NCBI GenBank assembly: GCA_944363535.1
Contig: CALVUG010000008.1
Coordinates: 1 to 39,852, forward strand
Direction of reading: 5' to 3'
Source: an uncultured Bacilli bacterium
Lineage (GTDB): Bacteria; Bacillota_I; Bacilli_A; RFN20; CAG-826
DNA: 39,852 nt
Within the stretch, counting starts at the first letter, position 1, and the number at the start of each line of letters is the position of its first letter. Shown here piece after piece: positions 7,614 to 15,897 of the stretch. The notes under the pieces were generated by a model. The model was given only the letters and a program-made list of their open reading frames with translations. It did not search any database and was not told the origin of the DNA. Made by a program: the position numbers and the translations under genes.

Positions 7614-8395
7614 TTTTTCCCTTTGAGGCGGAACTGATTACGTTTAAATTTACGTTCTTTTTTGTAGATGAGATGATGCATTCTACCAGAAATTAAATCT
7701 TGGGTGAGTAAAGCATCGATGAAAGCTTTCTTATCGTCCGCATTATAAGCCTCGATGACTGGTTTAATTCTTTCGACCATGCCATTTTTATTGATGTGAT
7801 GCATGTATTTATCGAATAGACAAATCTTGGCATCTAATCTACCTTGGTCATTTATGACGTAGATGTTAGAAAAATCGACGTGATAAAAGAAAGCAATCTC
7901 ATCTTTTTCTCCTAATTTTAAAAGGCGGGAAAATAAAGAATCGTAGATATTAAAACCATATTCATCGAATGGATCTATCAAAGAAGCAGCGAAATCTTTT
8001 TTTATGACATCATATGGGGCTTCGTTTAGTTTTAAGGGCTCTCTTGCGTAGATTAAATTTAAGGCTTTAGACAAGCAAGGAACGTAGATTTTTTCTCCTT
8101 CTTTACTTGTCAAGTAAACTAAGTCTTGATGGATGTCAAAATCTTTCTTTTCTTCCTCATTTAAAGTGAGATATTTTTTCGCTCTTTTTTCGATCTGAGT
8201 TTTATTGAGCAAAGCTTGGATAAGAATATTAGCCTGAATAATTTTAAAATCATCGCTCGTCTCTAGTAACTGTTTATTCACTTGCGGAAATTTGAGCAAC
8301 AAATCTAATTTATCGCTAAATAAAGCGTACTCTTTCGTCTTCCAAAGATGTTTGATACGTTTCTTTTTACTTTCTAAAAGTTTATAAAGTTTCAT
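7610..8395 (-). CDS. Unknown 261-residue protein upstream of mtaB
   Basis: I do not recognise this family. The protein is soluble, rich in Lys and Leu, and mostly helical in appearance up to about residue 95, followed by a possible beta-containing region (residues 100-200) and a strongly basic tail (about 238-261) that could bind nucleic acid. No cysteine pairs or nucleotide-binding loops are seen. It overlaps mtaB by four bases and lies three bases after the zinc-ribbon membrane protein gene, so the three form one transcription unit. The only SD-like GGGGAGAA is far (about 17 bases) from the ATG and could pair with a CCTCC nearer the start. Confidence 0.7.
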   Translation of the reverse strand: MKLYKLLESKKKRIKHLWKTKEYALFSDKLDLLLKFPQVNKQLLETSDDFKIIQANILIQALLNKTQIEKRAKKYLTLNEEEKKDFDIHQDLVYLTSKEGEKIYVPCLSKALNLIYAREPLKLNEAPYDVIKKDFAASLIDPFDEYGFNIYDSLFSRLLKLGEKDEIAFFYHVDFSNIYVINDQGRLDAKICLFDKYMHHINKNGMVERIKPVIEAYNADDKKAFIDALLTQDLISGRMHHLIYKKERKFKRNQFRLKGKK

Positions 8396-8398
8396 AGC

Positions 8399-8830
8399 TT
8401 AACGGAGGAATTCTCCCCTTCCATCTTTTAAATCGATCGCTTGTTTCAAATAGATAGCGTATCCTAGGTGAACTAAAATAGGAAGACCTAGGAAGATGAT
8501 GAATAGATACCATAGGCCGAAGAAGATAGTTAAGATCGTCGGTAAGATAATTCCTAAAATGATGAGGAAAGCAAGATTAAGATAAAACGCTAGATAGAAA
8601 TGTAGATAATAAAAATCTAGCCCTAACAAATTAGCAAACAAGGCAAGGCGGACGGCAACTTTACGCGACTTAGCCTTTGGAACGTCATCTTTGATGACAC
8701 CGATCGTCTGGGTCAGCTCGACCGTATCTTGACTTACCGCATCTTCAAAAGGGTGCTTTAACCCGCAGACGGGACAAATATCTTTATCAAGTTTCGATAG
8801 ACGGCTTCCACATTGACGGCAATTTGGCAT
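8399..8830 (-). CDS. Zinc-ribbon membrane protein, unknown function
   Basis: A 143-residue protein with an N-terminal zinc ribbon (CRQCG at 4-8 and CPVCG about 19-23), a short Thr/Asp-rich linker, then a hydrophobic block of two to three membrane helices (about 62-130) and a short basic tail. The frame is open to 8890, but ATG at 8830 has the SD (AAGGGGC) and starts directly with the zinc ribbon. The layout is similar to small zinc-ribbon/TM2-like proteins of Firmicutes; no specific function is assigned. First gene of the unit with the 261-residue protein and mtaB. Confidence 0.75.
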   Translation of the reverse strand: MPNCRQCGSRLSKLDKDICPVCGLKHPFEDAVSQDTVELTQTIGVIKDDVPKAKSRKVAVRLALFANLLGLDFYYLHFYLAFYLNLAFLIILGIILPTILTIFFGLWYLFIIFLGLPILVHLGYAIYLKQAIDLKDGRGEFLR

Positions 8831-8870
8831 AATTTTCGCCCCTTTCTTGCTCCTTATATATAATTTTAAA

Positions 8871-8898
8871 AAAGACGCTTGAATTTTCAAGCATCTTT
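8871..8898 (-). terminator. Terminator of the hrcA-grpE-dnaK-dnaJ operon
   Basis: AAAGATGCTTG and CAAGCGTCTTT form an 11-bp stem (one G-T pair) around AAAATT, followed by a T-run on the minus strand, about ten bases after the dnaJ stop. Confidence 0.9.
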
Positions 8899-8908
8899 AT
8901 ATAGAAAT

Positions 8909-10051
8909 TTAACGGCTGAAATTACGTTTAAAATCGTTTTGTGGATCATCTTTGGCGTTGAGGCTTGCTCTTACGCGAGTGAGTAATTCTTTTTGTTCTT
9001 TGCTAAGTTTAGAAGGTGTAACGATCTTAACGTGAACGTATTCGTCGCCCGCTCCATTTCCTCGCATCGCTTTGACGCCTTTACCTTTCATACGTAAAAT
9101 TTGGTTAGGAGCGATGCCAGCGGGAATATTTAACATCACGTTATCGTAAACCGTTGGTACTTCGATATCCGTTCCAAGCATCGCATCGATGCTAGAGATC
9201 GGCACTTCGATATGAATATCGTTACCGTCCCTTTGGAAATATTTATGTGACATGACGTTCACGCGGATGTATAAATCGCCATTTGGTCCACCATTTTCGC
9301 CACGCGAACCTTTACCTTGCAAACGAACTTGTTGCCCGCTAGCGATACCAGCGGGAATATTTACATCGACGTTCTTTTTGATACGGGTATAACCTTTTCC
9401 ACCACATTTATCGCACGGATTTTTGATGATTTTACCTTTGCCGCCGCAACGAGGACAAGTGACGTCTTGCGACATCATCCCGAATAATGATCTCGTCTGC
9501 GTGCGGACGTAACCTCGACCTTGGCAGTCTGGACAAGTGATTACATCACTTTCGCTTCTTGCTCCGCTTCCGTGACACGCTTCACACACTTCTTCATAAT
9601 CTAAAGGGAAAGAAATCGTCTTACCTCTAATCGCGTCCATGAAAGATAATCTAATGTCGATGAGTTCATCGTCACCTTTTCTTGGACCATAGTTTTGTCT
9701 ACTTCTTCTTCCACCACCGAAGATGGAGGAGAATAAGTCACCGAAATCGCCGAAATTGACGTCGCTGAAGCCTTGACCTTGGAAACCCGCTCCTTGGAAA
9801 GGATTGGAACCCATTCCTTCACCATGTTCGAAAGCAGCGTGACCAAATTGGTCGTAAGCCTGTCTTTTTTGATCGTCGTAAAGGATGTCGTAAGCTTCTT
9901 GTACTTCCTTAAATTTTTCGGCGGCATCCGGAGCTTTATTGAGGTCAGGATGATATTTTTTCGCTAATTTACGATAAGCCGATTTAATCTCATCTTTGGA
10001 AGCAGATTTACTCACACCTAAGACTTCGTAATAATCTCTTTTCTGGGCCAT
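8909..10051 (-). CDS. dnaJ: Chaperone DnaJ (Hsp40, type A)
   Basis: The 380-residue co-chaperone has a J domain with HPD at 34-36, a Gly/Phe-rich linker (about 75-118), four CxxCxGxG zinc repeats (Cys156/159, 173/176, 199/202, 213/216) and the two-part C-terminal substrate domain. It stimulates the DnaK ATPase and delivers substrates. SD GGAGCG precedes ATG at 10051. Last gene of the heat-shock operon. Confidence 0.98.
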   Translation of the reverse strand: MAQKRDYYEVLGVSKSASKDEIKSAYRKLAKKYHPDLNKAPDAAEKFKEVQEAYDILYDDQKRQAYDQFGHAAFEHGEGMGSNPFQGAGFQGQGFSDVNFGDFGDLFSSIFGGGRRSRQNYGPRKGDDELIDIRLSFMDAIRGKTISFPLDYEEVCEACHGSGARSESDVITCPDCQGRGYVRTQTRSLFGMMSQDVTCPRCGGKGKIIKNPCDKCGGKGYTRIKKNVDVNIPAGIASGQQVRLQGKGSRGENGGPNGDLYIRVNVMSHKYFQRDGNDIHIEVPISSIDAMLGTDIEVPTVYDNVMLNIPAGIAPNQILRMKGKGVKAMRGNGAGDEYVHVKIVTPSKLSKEQKELLTRVRASLNAKDDPQNDFKRNFSR

Positions 10052-10078
10052 ATGCGCTCCTTTCTTAGATGAGCACCA

Positions 10079-10097
10079 AAGGGGCTCGTAGCCCCTT
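10079..10097 (-). promoter_or_regulatory. GC-rich hairpin between dnaK and dnaJ
   Basis: AAGGGGCT and AGCCCCTT form a perfect 8-bp stem with a 3-base loop. The following bases (TGGTGCTC) are not a T-run, so it is more likely a processing or 3'-end stabilising hairpin that sets the dnaK:dnaJ ratio than a full terminator. Confidence 0.65.
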
Positions 10098-10132
10098 CAG
10101 TCCTAATTTAATCTTTTTAAAGTCGATGATAA

Positions 10133-11977
10133 TTAAGCCTTCTTATCGCTGAAGTCAGCGTCGATGACATCATCATCTTTATGGTTCGATGCATCCGCTT
10201 CGGCTTGCGAAGATTCTCTTGCTTCTTGGCTAGATTTACCTTCGCTATTCATGGACGCCATCATCTGAGCGGCTCTTTCGAGTTCGTCGATACGATTCTT
10301 GAGCGTTTCCATGTCGTTATTGTCCAAAGCTTTCTTTAGTTCATCTCTTAAATCTTGCGTTTGTTTCTTTTGATTTTCATCCATAGATGCACCTTTTTCA
10401 TTTAAAGCCACGTCGATTGTCGAGATGTATTGTTCAGCTTTATTTTTAAGTTCGATTTCTTGTTGACGTTTTTCATCTGCTTCACGGTTTTCTTCCGCTT
10501 CGCGGACCATGCGGTCAATTTCTTCTTTCGATAAGCCGTTCGAGCCAGAGATAGTGATCTCTTGTTCTTTTTGCGTATCTAAATCTTTGGCCGTCACTTT
10601 GACGATACCGTTCACGTCGATATTGAAGGTAACTTCGATTCTAGGTTCACCCTTACGCGCTGGTTTGATACCGGTAAGTTGGAAGTGACCGAGAAGTTTA
10701 TTATCGTGGGCTAAAGGACGTTCACCTTGATAGACCATGATGTCCACCGCTGGTTGATTATCGGCCGCGGTCGAAAAGATTTGTGATTTAGTCGTCGGAA
10801 TCGTCGTATTTCTTTGGATGAGTGGAGTCATGATTCCACCTAAGGTTTCGATCCCTAAGGTCAAAGGTGTGACGTCAAGTAAGACGACGTCTTTAACTTC
10901 GCCAGAGAAGACCCCACCTTGAATAGCGGCCCCGATGGAGACAGCTTCATCAGGATTGACCGATAAGTTAGGCGTCTTACCGCCACTTAATCTCTTGACG
11001 AGTTCTTGGACGGCTGGCATTCTAATCGAACCACCGATGAGTAAGATTTGATCAAGTTCATTTACGCTCATCTTCGCGTCTTCTAGCGCACGTTTAAATG
11101 GAACTTCGCAACGGGCGAGAAGATGTTTGGTAAGTTCTTGAAATTTCGCACGGGTAATGGTCGTTTCAAAGGACACTGGGCCACTAGAAGACATGCCGAT
11201 GAATGGTAAAGAGACGGTCGTTTCAAGTGAACTTGAAAGTTCAATTTTAGCTTTTTCAGCCGCGTCTAAGAAACGTTGTAAGGCCATCTTATCGGAGATG
11301 TCGATACCATGTTTAATTTTCACTTCGTTCTTCAAATAATCAGCGAGCACTTGATCCCAGTCATCGCCGCCGAGATGGTTATCGCCTGCGGTCGAGATGA
11401 CTTCGAAGGTGCCATCACCAATATCTAGAATCGAGACGTCGAACGTACCGCCACCTAAATCGAACACTAAGATCTTTTCCGATTTGTTCGTATCTAAGCC
11501 ATAAGCTAAAGCCGCGGCGGTTGGTTCGTTGATGATACGAACGACATCTAGACCAGCAATTTGACCAGCGTCTTTGGTCGCTTGTCTTTGCGCATCGTTA
11601 AAGTAGGCTGGGACGGTGATGACCGCTTTTTCTACTTTGTGACCGATATTTTCTTCGGCATACTTTTTCATGTAGGCTAAGATTTTAGCGCTTATTTCTT
11701 GTGGGGTAAAATCTTTATTTTGCGAAGCGATGTGCACTTTTTCCGCTGTGCCCATCTTACGTTTGATGGATGAGACGGTGTCAGGGTTAGTGAGAGCTTG
11801 TCTTTTCGCCGCATTACCGACGATCACTTCGCCATTATTTTTGAAAGCGACGACGGACGGTGTCGTCATCGTGCCTTCAGGATTGGGGATGACTTTCACT
11901 TTGCCATCCGCTTGTAAGTAAGATACGACCGAATTAGTCGTACCTAAGTCGATACCTAAAATTACTTCTTTTGCCAT
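10133..11977 (-). CDS. dnaK: Chaperone DnaK (Hsp70)
   Basis: A 614-residue Hsp70: ATPase domain with [11 protein letters not shown] at 7-17, [14 protein letters not shown] and [12 protein letters not shown]; conserved linker [15 protein letters not shown]; substrate-binding domain; helical lid; and the C-terminal DVIDADF motif. Shorter in the ATPase domain than E. coli DnaK, as in Gram-positives. SD AAGGAGGAAA. Second chaperone of the HrcA-controlled operon. Confidence 0.99.
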   Translation of the reverse strand: MAKEVILGIDLGTTNSVVSYLQADGKVKVIPNPEGTMTTPSVVAFKNNGEVIVGNAAKRQALTNPDTVSSIKRKMGTAEKVHIASQNKDFTPQEISAKILAYMKKYAEENIGHKVEKAVITVPAYFNDAQRQATKDAGQIAGLDVVRIINEPTAAALAYGLDTNKSEKILVFDLGGGTFDVSILDIGDGTFEVISTAGDNHLGGDDWDQVLADYLKNEVKIKHGIDISDKMALQRFLDAAEKAKIELSSSLETTVSLPFIGMSSSGPVSFETTITRAKFQELTKHLLARCEVPFKRALEDAKMSVNELDQILLIGGSIRMPAVQELVKRLSGGKTPNLSVNPDEAVSIGAAIQGGVFSGEVKDVVLLDVTPLTLGIETLGGIMTPLIQRNTTIPTTKSQIFSTAADNQPAVDIMVYQGERPLAHDNKLLGHFQLTGIKPARKGEPRIEVTFNIDVNGIVKVTAKDLDTQKEQEITISGSNGLSKEEIDRMVREAEENREADEKRQQEIELKNKAEQYISTIDVALNEKGASMDENQKKQTQDLRDELKKALDNNDMETLKNRIDELERAAQMMASMNSEGKSSQEARESSQAEADASNHKDDDVIDADFSDKKA

Positions 11978-11995
11978 AATTTAATTTCCTCCTTT

Positions 11996-12574
11996 TTAAG
12001 CATCTAGCTTCTTTTCTTCTTCTTTATCGTTACTCTTGCTCTTGGTGACTTTGACAAGGATCGGTCTAAGTAGGTGATCATGAAGTTTATAACCTTTCGC
12101 GTTAACTTTGAGCACTGTGACTACGTCACTTTCTTCTTCACCAACTTCGATTGCGTGCATCGATTTTTCATCGAACTTATCGCCCGCTTTTGCATCTAAG
12201 ACTTTGATACCTTCCTTGTCCAAAAGGCTTAAGAGCTGATTGTGAATGTAAGTAAATCCCACTAAGTAGTTCTTCAATTTTTCGTCTTCGACCGGGATTG
12301 ATAAGGCACTATCGAAGGCGTCTAAGATAGGAATTAAATCTTCGATGAAGGAAGCGCTACGATACTTCAATGCGTCGCGGTAATCCTTTTCGAGCGATTT
12401 GCGTAAGTTTTCCGTATCCGCATAAGATTTATAATAAGCATTTTTCCAATGATGAATTTCTTCTTTTAAAGCACTTATTTCTTCTTCGCGTTTACGATCT
12501 TTCTTCGCTTTCTTATCTTCCTTTTTTACGTTCTCTTCTTCTTGTATTTCTTGTTCGAGTTTTTCTTCTTCCAC
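11996..12574 (-). CDS. grpE: Nucleotide exchange factor GrpE
   Basis: A 192-residue protein with an acidic/basic disordered N-terminus, a long coiled coil (about 30-90) and the GrpE signature in the C-terminal half (GFTYIHNQLLSLLDKEGI, FDEKSMHAIE). It releases ADP from DnaK. The start is GTG at 12574. An ATG five bases upstream is in a different frame (it reads the HrcA tail), so the SD AAAGGAG must serve the GTG. The first 49 bases overlap hrcA. Confidence 0.95.
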   Translation of the reverse strand: MEEEKLEQEIQEEENVKKEDKKAKKDRKREEEISALKEEIHHWKNAYYKSYADTENLRKSLEKDYRDALKYRSASFIEDLIPILDAFDSALSIPVEDEKLKNYLVGFTYIHNQLLSLLDKEGIKVLDAKAGDKFDEKSMHAIEVGEEESDVVTVLKVNAKGYKLHDHLLRPILVKVTKSKSNDKEEEKKLDA

Positions 12575-13584
12575 GTCATTTCACTCCTTTCATCGAAATA
12601 ATGATCTAAAGTTTCGTTAAGATAATCGATGGCCGTCAAGACGCGGTCGTAATCGATGCGCGACGGGCCAAGTAAAGCGATGTGACCTTGCCCCACTCCT
12701 GGAAGATGGAGTTTGGAAGTGATGATAGTTAAATCATCATCTTCACCGTAGACGTTGATATCTTCTTCGTTACGACTTTGATCATAAATTTCTTTGATGA
12801 TGTCGGGGGAATGTAAGGCTACGACCATCTTCTTTAACTTAGCGAGGTCTTGACGGTATTCCGGGCGTTCAAGTAGTTTATCTTGTCCGTAGAAATTCAC
12901 CCTCGCACTCGCAAATTTGACGAACGCTTCCATGATGAATTGATAGACGAGACTCGAATCGAGCAAGTAATCTTGGATGATCGGTTTCAAGGCATCGACT
13001 TTTTCCATCAAGTCTTGAATTTTCGTCCCTTTGATTCTCTCTTCGATAATCTTGACGCACTTGACGAGGGAATCGATATCAATCGATTCTTTTAAGACGT
13101 AAGTCTTATTTTCGACGTAACCTTTATCGGTGACGAAGATGGCGGTGATGGTCTTATCGTTGATGGGAATAATCTGTAAAGAGATGAGACTTTCTTCATG
13201 CGTATTTGGACCTAAGACCGCACTAGCGAGACTTGTCATCTCAGAAAGAATTTCGCAACTTTGGGTGAGAATTTCATCGATCGATTTACTTTGATCAGCG
13301 AAGATTTGTTGGATTTGATATTTGAATTCATCATCTAAGCTATGATCTCTTAAATGTTCGACGTAATAACGATATCCTTTCGAAGATGGAACTCTTCCTG
13401 ACGATGTATGCGTCTTTTCGATGAGACCTCTTTCCTCTAAGGCCTTCATTTCATTACGAATCGTCGCCGAACTGTAATCGAGCCCATAAGTTTCTAAAAG
13501 CATATTAGAACCGACTGGTTCGCACGTCTTGATGAACGTTTCGACGATCATTTTGAGAATTTGGTCTTGTCTAGTTAGCTTCAT
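12526..13584 (-). CDS. hrcA: Heat-inducible transcription repressor HrcA
   Basis: The 352-residue repressor has an N-terminal winged helix (residues 1-75, SSATIRNEMKALEERGLIEK and HTSSGRVPSSKGYRYYV) and the HrcA GAF-like/dimerisation body. It binds CIRCE and needs GroEL in Bacillus to stay active. A Lys-rich tail (KKKNSNKKYKKKRT) extends past the usual end and is encoded in the overlap with grpE. CIRCE lies directly upstream, so the operon is autoregulated. Confidence 0.98.
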   Translation of the reverse strand: MKLTRQDQILKMIVETFIKTCEPVGSNMLLETYGLDYSSATIRNEMKALEERGLIEKTHTSSGRVPSSKGYRYYVEHLRDHSLDDEFKYQIQQIFADQSKSIDEILTQSCEILSEMTSLASAVLGPNTHEESLISLQIIPINDKTITAIFVTDKGYVENKTYVLKESIDIDSLVKCVKIIEERIKGTKIQDLMEKVDALKPIIQDYLLDSSLVYQFIMEAFVKFASARVNFYGQDKLLERPEYRQDLAKLKKMVVALHSPDIIKEIYDQSRNEEDINVYGEDDDLTIITSKLHLPGVGQGHIALLGPSRIDYDRVLTAIDYLNETLDHYFDERSEMTWKKKNSNKKYKKKRT

Positions 13585-13594
13585 ACATTCCTTT

Positions 13595-13621
13595 TTAGCA
13601 CTCTTACTTCCTAAGTGCTAC
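13595..13621. promoter_or_regulatory. CIRCE operator 1 (HrcA site)
   Basis: TTAGCACTC, nine bases, AAGTGCTAC: consensus left arm and two mismatches in the right arm against TTAGCACTC-N9-GAGTGCTAA. It lies between the -10 box and the hrcA SD, at the expected transcription start and 5' leader. Confidence 0.95.
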
Positions 13622-13626
13622 CAATA

Positions 13627-13654
13627 ATTATAGTGAACTTTTTAGCAGTGTCAA
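13627..13654 (-). promoter_or_regulatory. Promoter of the hrcA operon
   Basis: Minus strand TTGACA (13649-13654), 16-base spacer, TATAAT (13627-13632). The start site should fall inside CIRCE 1, and the -35 box lies inside the second CIRCE-like element. Confidence 0.92.
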
Positions 13655-13668
13655 CAAAAAAGTGCTAA
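13642..13668. promoter_or_regulatory. Second CIRCE-like element overlapping the -35 box
   Basis: TTAGCAGTG, nine bases, AAGTGCTAA: three mismatches to CIRCE in total, with the exact N9 spacing. It covers the hrcA -35 and shares its right arm with the terminator of the neighbouring gene, so it could be a working second operator or a by-product of the terminator stem. Confidence 0.6.
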
Positions 13669-13684
13669 ATTTTTCTTTTAGCAC
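13662..13684 (-). terminator. Terminator of the 13713-14474 gene
   Basis: Minus strand GTGCTAAA and TTTAGCAC form a perfect 8-bp stem around a 7-base loop, followed by TTTTTT (13656-13661). Confidence 0.85.
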
Positions 13685-13712
13685 CATTTTCCTTATTAAT
13701 ATATTTATATTA

Positions 13713-14474
13713 CTACACTACTTGTGCGACTTTTCTTGATAAATCTTCGTTAAATTTGCGGTTGAAAGCGTAATAGATGCCATAGATCGCTGGCATCCCT
13801 AAATTCGTTTCAAGACAAGAATTGACTAATAAAGTTCTAATCGATTCTTCGTTCATCGGTCGAATGCCATTGATGAGCAAGGAAAATTCCCAGCTAAATT
13901 GGACGAAGAAACCGATGAGAAACAAAGTGATGACGTTAACGAAAGGTTTCTTCGCTCTTAAAAGTAAGAAAATTAAGATGAGATAAGATACGACTAAGAA
14001 GATGCCCATGATACCGTGATATTTACCGGTCGTACGATACGTTTCGATCGTCGCTTCGCCTCCAAGTTCGGCGATGGAAGGAGCGATGAGCCACCAGCTA
14101 ATGATCATAAGAATCCAGTATTTTGCGTATTTATCTTTGGCAATTAAAACCCAGATGAAAGCAAAATTAGTGATGCCATAGCTCATAGACATCCAAAGTA
14201 AAACTAAGAAAGTATTTAATGGACCTTGTTCTACTCCATCGATACTTACCGTTCTTGAACCAGCCCAAAGGTAAAAGCCACAGTAATCGACGATCGTATA
14301 TAAGACGCCACCAAAAAGAGCAAAAATTAAAGTCGCATATCTTTTCTTCCAGATGAGGAAGGCAAGAAAGATAGCAAGAAAGATACAATCGATGATGATG
14401 TAAAGAATATTAAAATTGCGCGTTGGGGTGATACCGTTCATCGCCTCATTTAATACTCTTATTGTTACATCCAT
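13713..14474 (-). CDS. Unknown polytopic membrane protein
   Basis: The 253-residue protein has about seven hydrophobic helices (near 24-42, 47-68, 85-106, 118-135, 150-172, 177-200 and a weaker one near 226-240), many Trp and Tyr residues and a short cytoplasmic-looking tail. I do not recognise a family and see no catalytic motif. SD GAGGAAAG precedes ATG at 14474; a TATAAA box lies nearby upstream, so it may be transcribed on its own after hemW. It has its own terminator. Confidence 0.75.
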   Translation of the reverse strand: MDVTIRVLNEAMNGITPTRNFNILYIIIDCIFLAIFLAFLIWKKRYATLIFALFGGVLYTIVDYCGFYLWAGSRTVSIDGVEQGPLNTFLVLLWMSMSYGITNFAFIWVLIAKDKYAKYWILMIISWWLIAPSIAELGGEATIETYRTTGKYHGIMGIFLVVSYLILIFLLLRAKKPFVNVITLFLIGFFVQFSWEFSLLINGIRPMNEESIRTLLVNSCLETNLGMPAIYGIYYAFNRKFNEDLSRKVAQVV

Positions 14475-14513
14475 CTTTTCTTTCCTCGGCTCTATTTTAT
14501 ATATTTATATAAG

Positions 14514-15620
14514 TTAAAGCAAATCTTTTAAGATTAAATCGAGAAGTAAAGAACCTTCATAAGTCGTCATGATAGTGTTCCCTTCTTTTATTAATAACTT
14601 CGTATTTAGATAATGATTTATAACTTTTTCATATTTTTCCTTAGTGGTTTCACTTACATCTTCATAAATATCTTTAATTGATAAACCTTCTTTTAATCTT
14701 AATCCGAGCATGAATTTATAAAATAATTTATCTTCATCGGATATTTTTTCTTTCTTTTCTTCGCACGTGATACCTTTTAAATATTTGCTGATATTTTCCG
14801 TATTCTGATAGCGACATTCATTAACGTAAGAGGCCGCCCCTGCCCCGATACCGTAATAACTTAAATTTCTCCAATAGACTAGATTATGTTTCGAAGCAAA
14901 ATGCGGTTTAGAAAAATTTGATGTTTCGTAACGAACGTAACCGTGTTTAGTTAAAGATTCATAAATGTAATCGAACATCGTCCTTAAACTATCTTCATCA
15001 GTCTCTTCGACTTTTTTAGCGAAAAGTTCCGAACGATCTTCGATACTTAAAGCGTAAGTCGAAATATGTTCGACGTCTAATGATAAGATTTTTGTGACAT
15101 CAGACTTTAAAACGTTCATATCTTGTTTAGGATAACCGTAGATTAAATCGACGTTGATATTAGCAAAGCCCAAAGACCTCGCAAGAGCGATAGTCTCTCT
15201 AACTTTCAATTCATCGTGATGACGGTGCATATCTTTCAAGATAAATTCATCGAATGATTCGACGCCAAAAGATAAGCGATTGACCCCGTAACGAGAATAA
15301 AGTTCGAGTTTTGAAGAATCTATTGAATCAAAATTACATTCGACGCTAAATTCGTAATCTTCATCCTTTTTAATAGCCTCTAATTTCTTCAATAATGGTT
15401 CGATTAAATAAATTGGCAAACAAGAAGGCGTACCTCCGCCGATATAAATAGTTTTTAAATATTTAATATTTAAGTTATCTAATTCTTCCACTAATTTAGC
15501 CATGTAAGAAGAGGCTAATTTTTCCACGTAAAAACAATGCAAAAATGAGCAATAAGAACAAATATCTAAACAGAAAGGAATATGAATATATAAGGAAGTT
15601 ACTTCCTCATTTCTTCTCAT
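14514..15620 (-). CDS. hemW: HemW-like radical SAM protein (coproporphyrinogen III oxidase-related)
   Basis: With the ATG at 15620 the protein has 368 residues. YIHIPFC, then Cys17/Cys21/Cys24 (CLDICSYC) bind the radical-SAM [4Fe-4S] cluster; YIGGGTPS, SFGVESFD and IYGYPKQ follow, and a HemW C-terminal domain ends the chain. HemW is thought to insert haem into respiratory proteins and is not the haem-pathway oxidase. The open frame extends to 15671, but that would run deeper into the upstream gene; even this start overlaps it by 14 bases. No good SD is visible for any candidate, so the exact start is uncertain. Third gene of the unit with the small membrane protein and Fic-like gene. Confidence 0.88.
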   Translation of the reverse strand: MRRNEEVTSLYIHIPFCLDICSYCSFLHCFYVEKLASSYMAKLVEELDNLNIKYLKTIYIGGGTPSCLPIYLIEPLLKKLEAIKKDEDYEFSVECNFDSIDSSKLELYSRYGVNRLSFGVESFDEFILKDMHRHHDELKVRETIALARSLGFANINVDLIYGYPKQDMNVLKSDVTKILSLDVEHISTYALSIEDRSELFAKKVEETDEDSLRTMFDYIYESLTKHGYVRYETSNFSKPHFASKHNLVYWRNLSYYGIGAGAASYVNECRYQNTENISKYLKGITCEEKKEKISDEDKLFYKFMLGLRLKEGLSIKDIYEDVSETTKEKYEKVINHYLNTKLLIKEGNTIMTTYEGSLLLDLILKDLL

Positions 15621-15879
15621 TTTGCGCTTGTTTTTCTTCATAATCCTTGATGGCTTCAAGCGTCTTTTCATCTTCGATCGGCTCTAAGATGCGGCTTAAT
15701 TCATCTTCGGCAATCTTTTCTTCGTCGAGGCGCTTTTCAATTTTAGGCGCGCGGTTACGAAGGAAGAAATGATAGAATAAGTAAGCGATGAGCCCGATGA
15801 CGATAGCGCCGAGCAAGATAAAACAGATGATGACACCAGGATTATCGTACCAATCGAGAGTTAATATAGCATTTAACAT
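15607..15879 (-). CDS. Small single-pass membrane protein, unknown
   Basis: A 90-residue protein: short outside N-terminus, one strong membrane helix (about 15-39), then a charged, Glu/Lys-rich helical cytoplasmic tail. SD GAGGAAAA precedes the ATG. It starts 18 bases after the Fic-like gene and overlaps hemW, so it is part of that operon. It is reminiscent of small membrane anchor or scaffold proteins; no family recognised. Confidence 0.75.
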   Translation of the reverse strand: MLNAILTLDWYDNPGVIICFILLGAIVIGLIAYLFYHFFLRNRAPKIEKRLDEEKIAEDELSRILEPIEDEKTLEAIKDYEEKQAQNEKK

Positions 15880-15897
15880 AAATTATTTTCCTCATTT

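Noticed and set aside
10079-10097. dnaK-dnaJ hairpin as a full terminator
   Set aside because: No T-run follows the stem; it is listed as a regulatory or processing hairpin instead.
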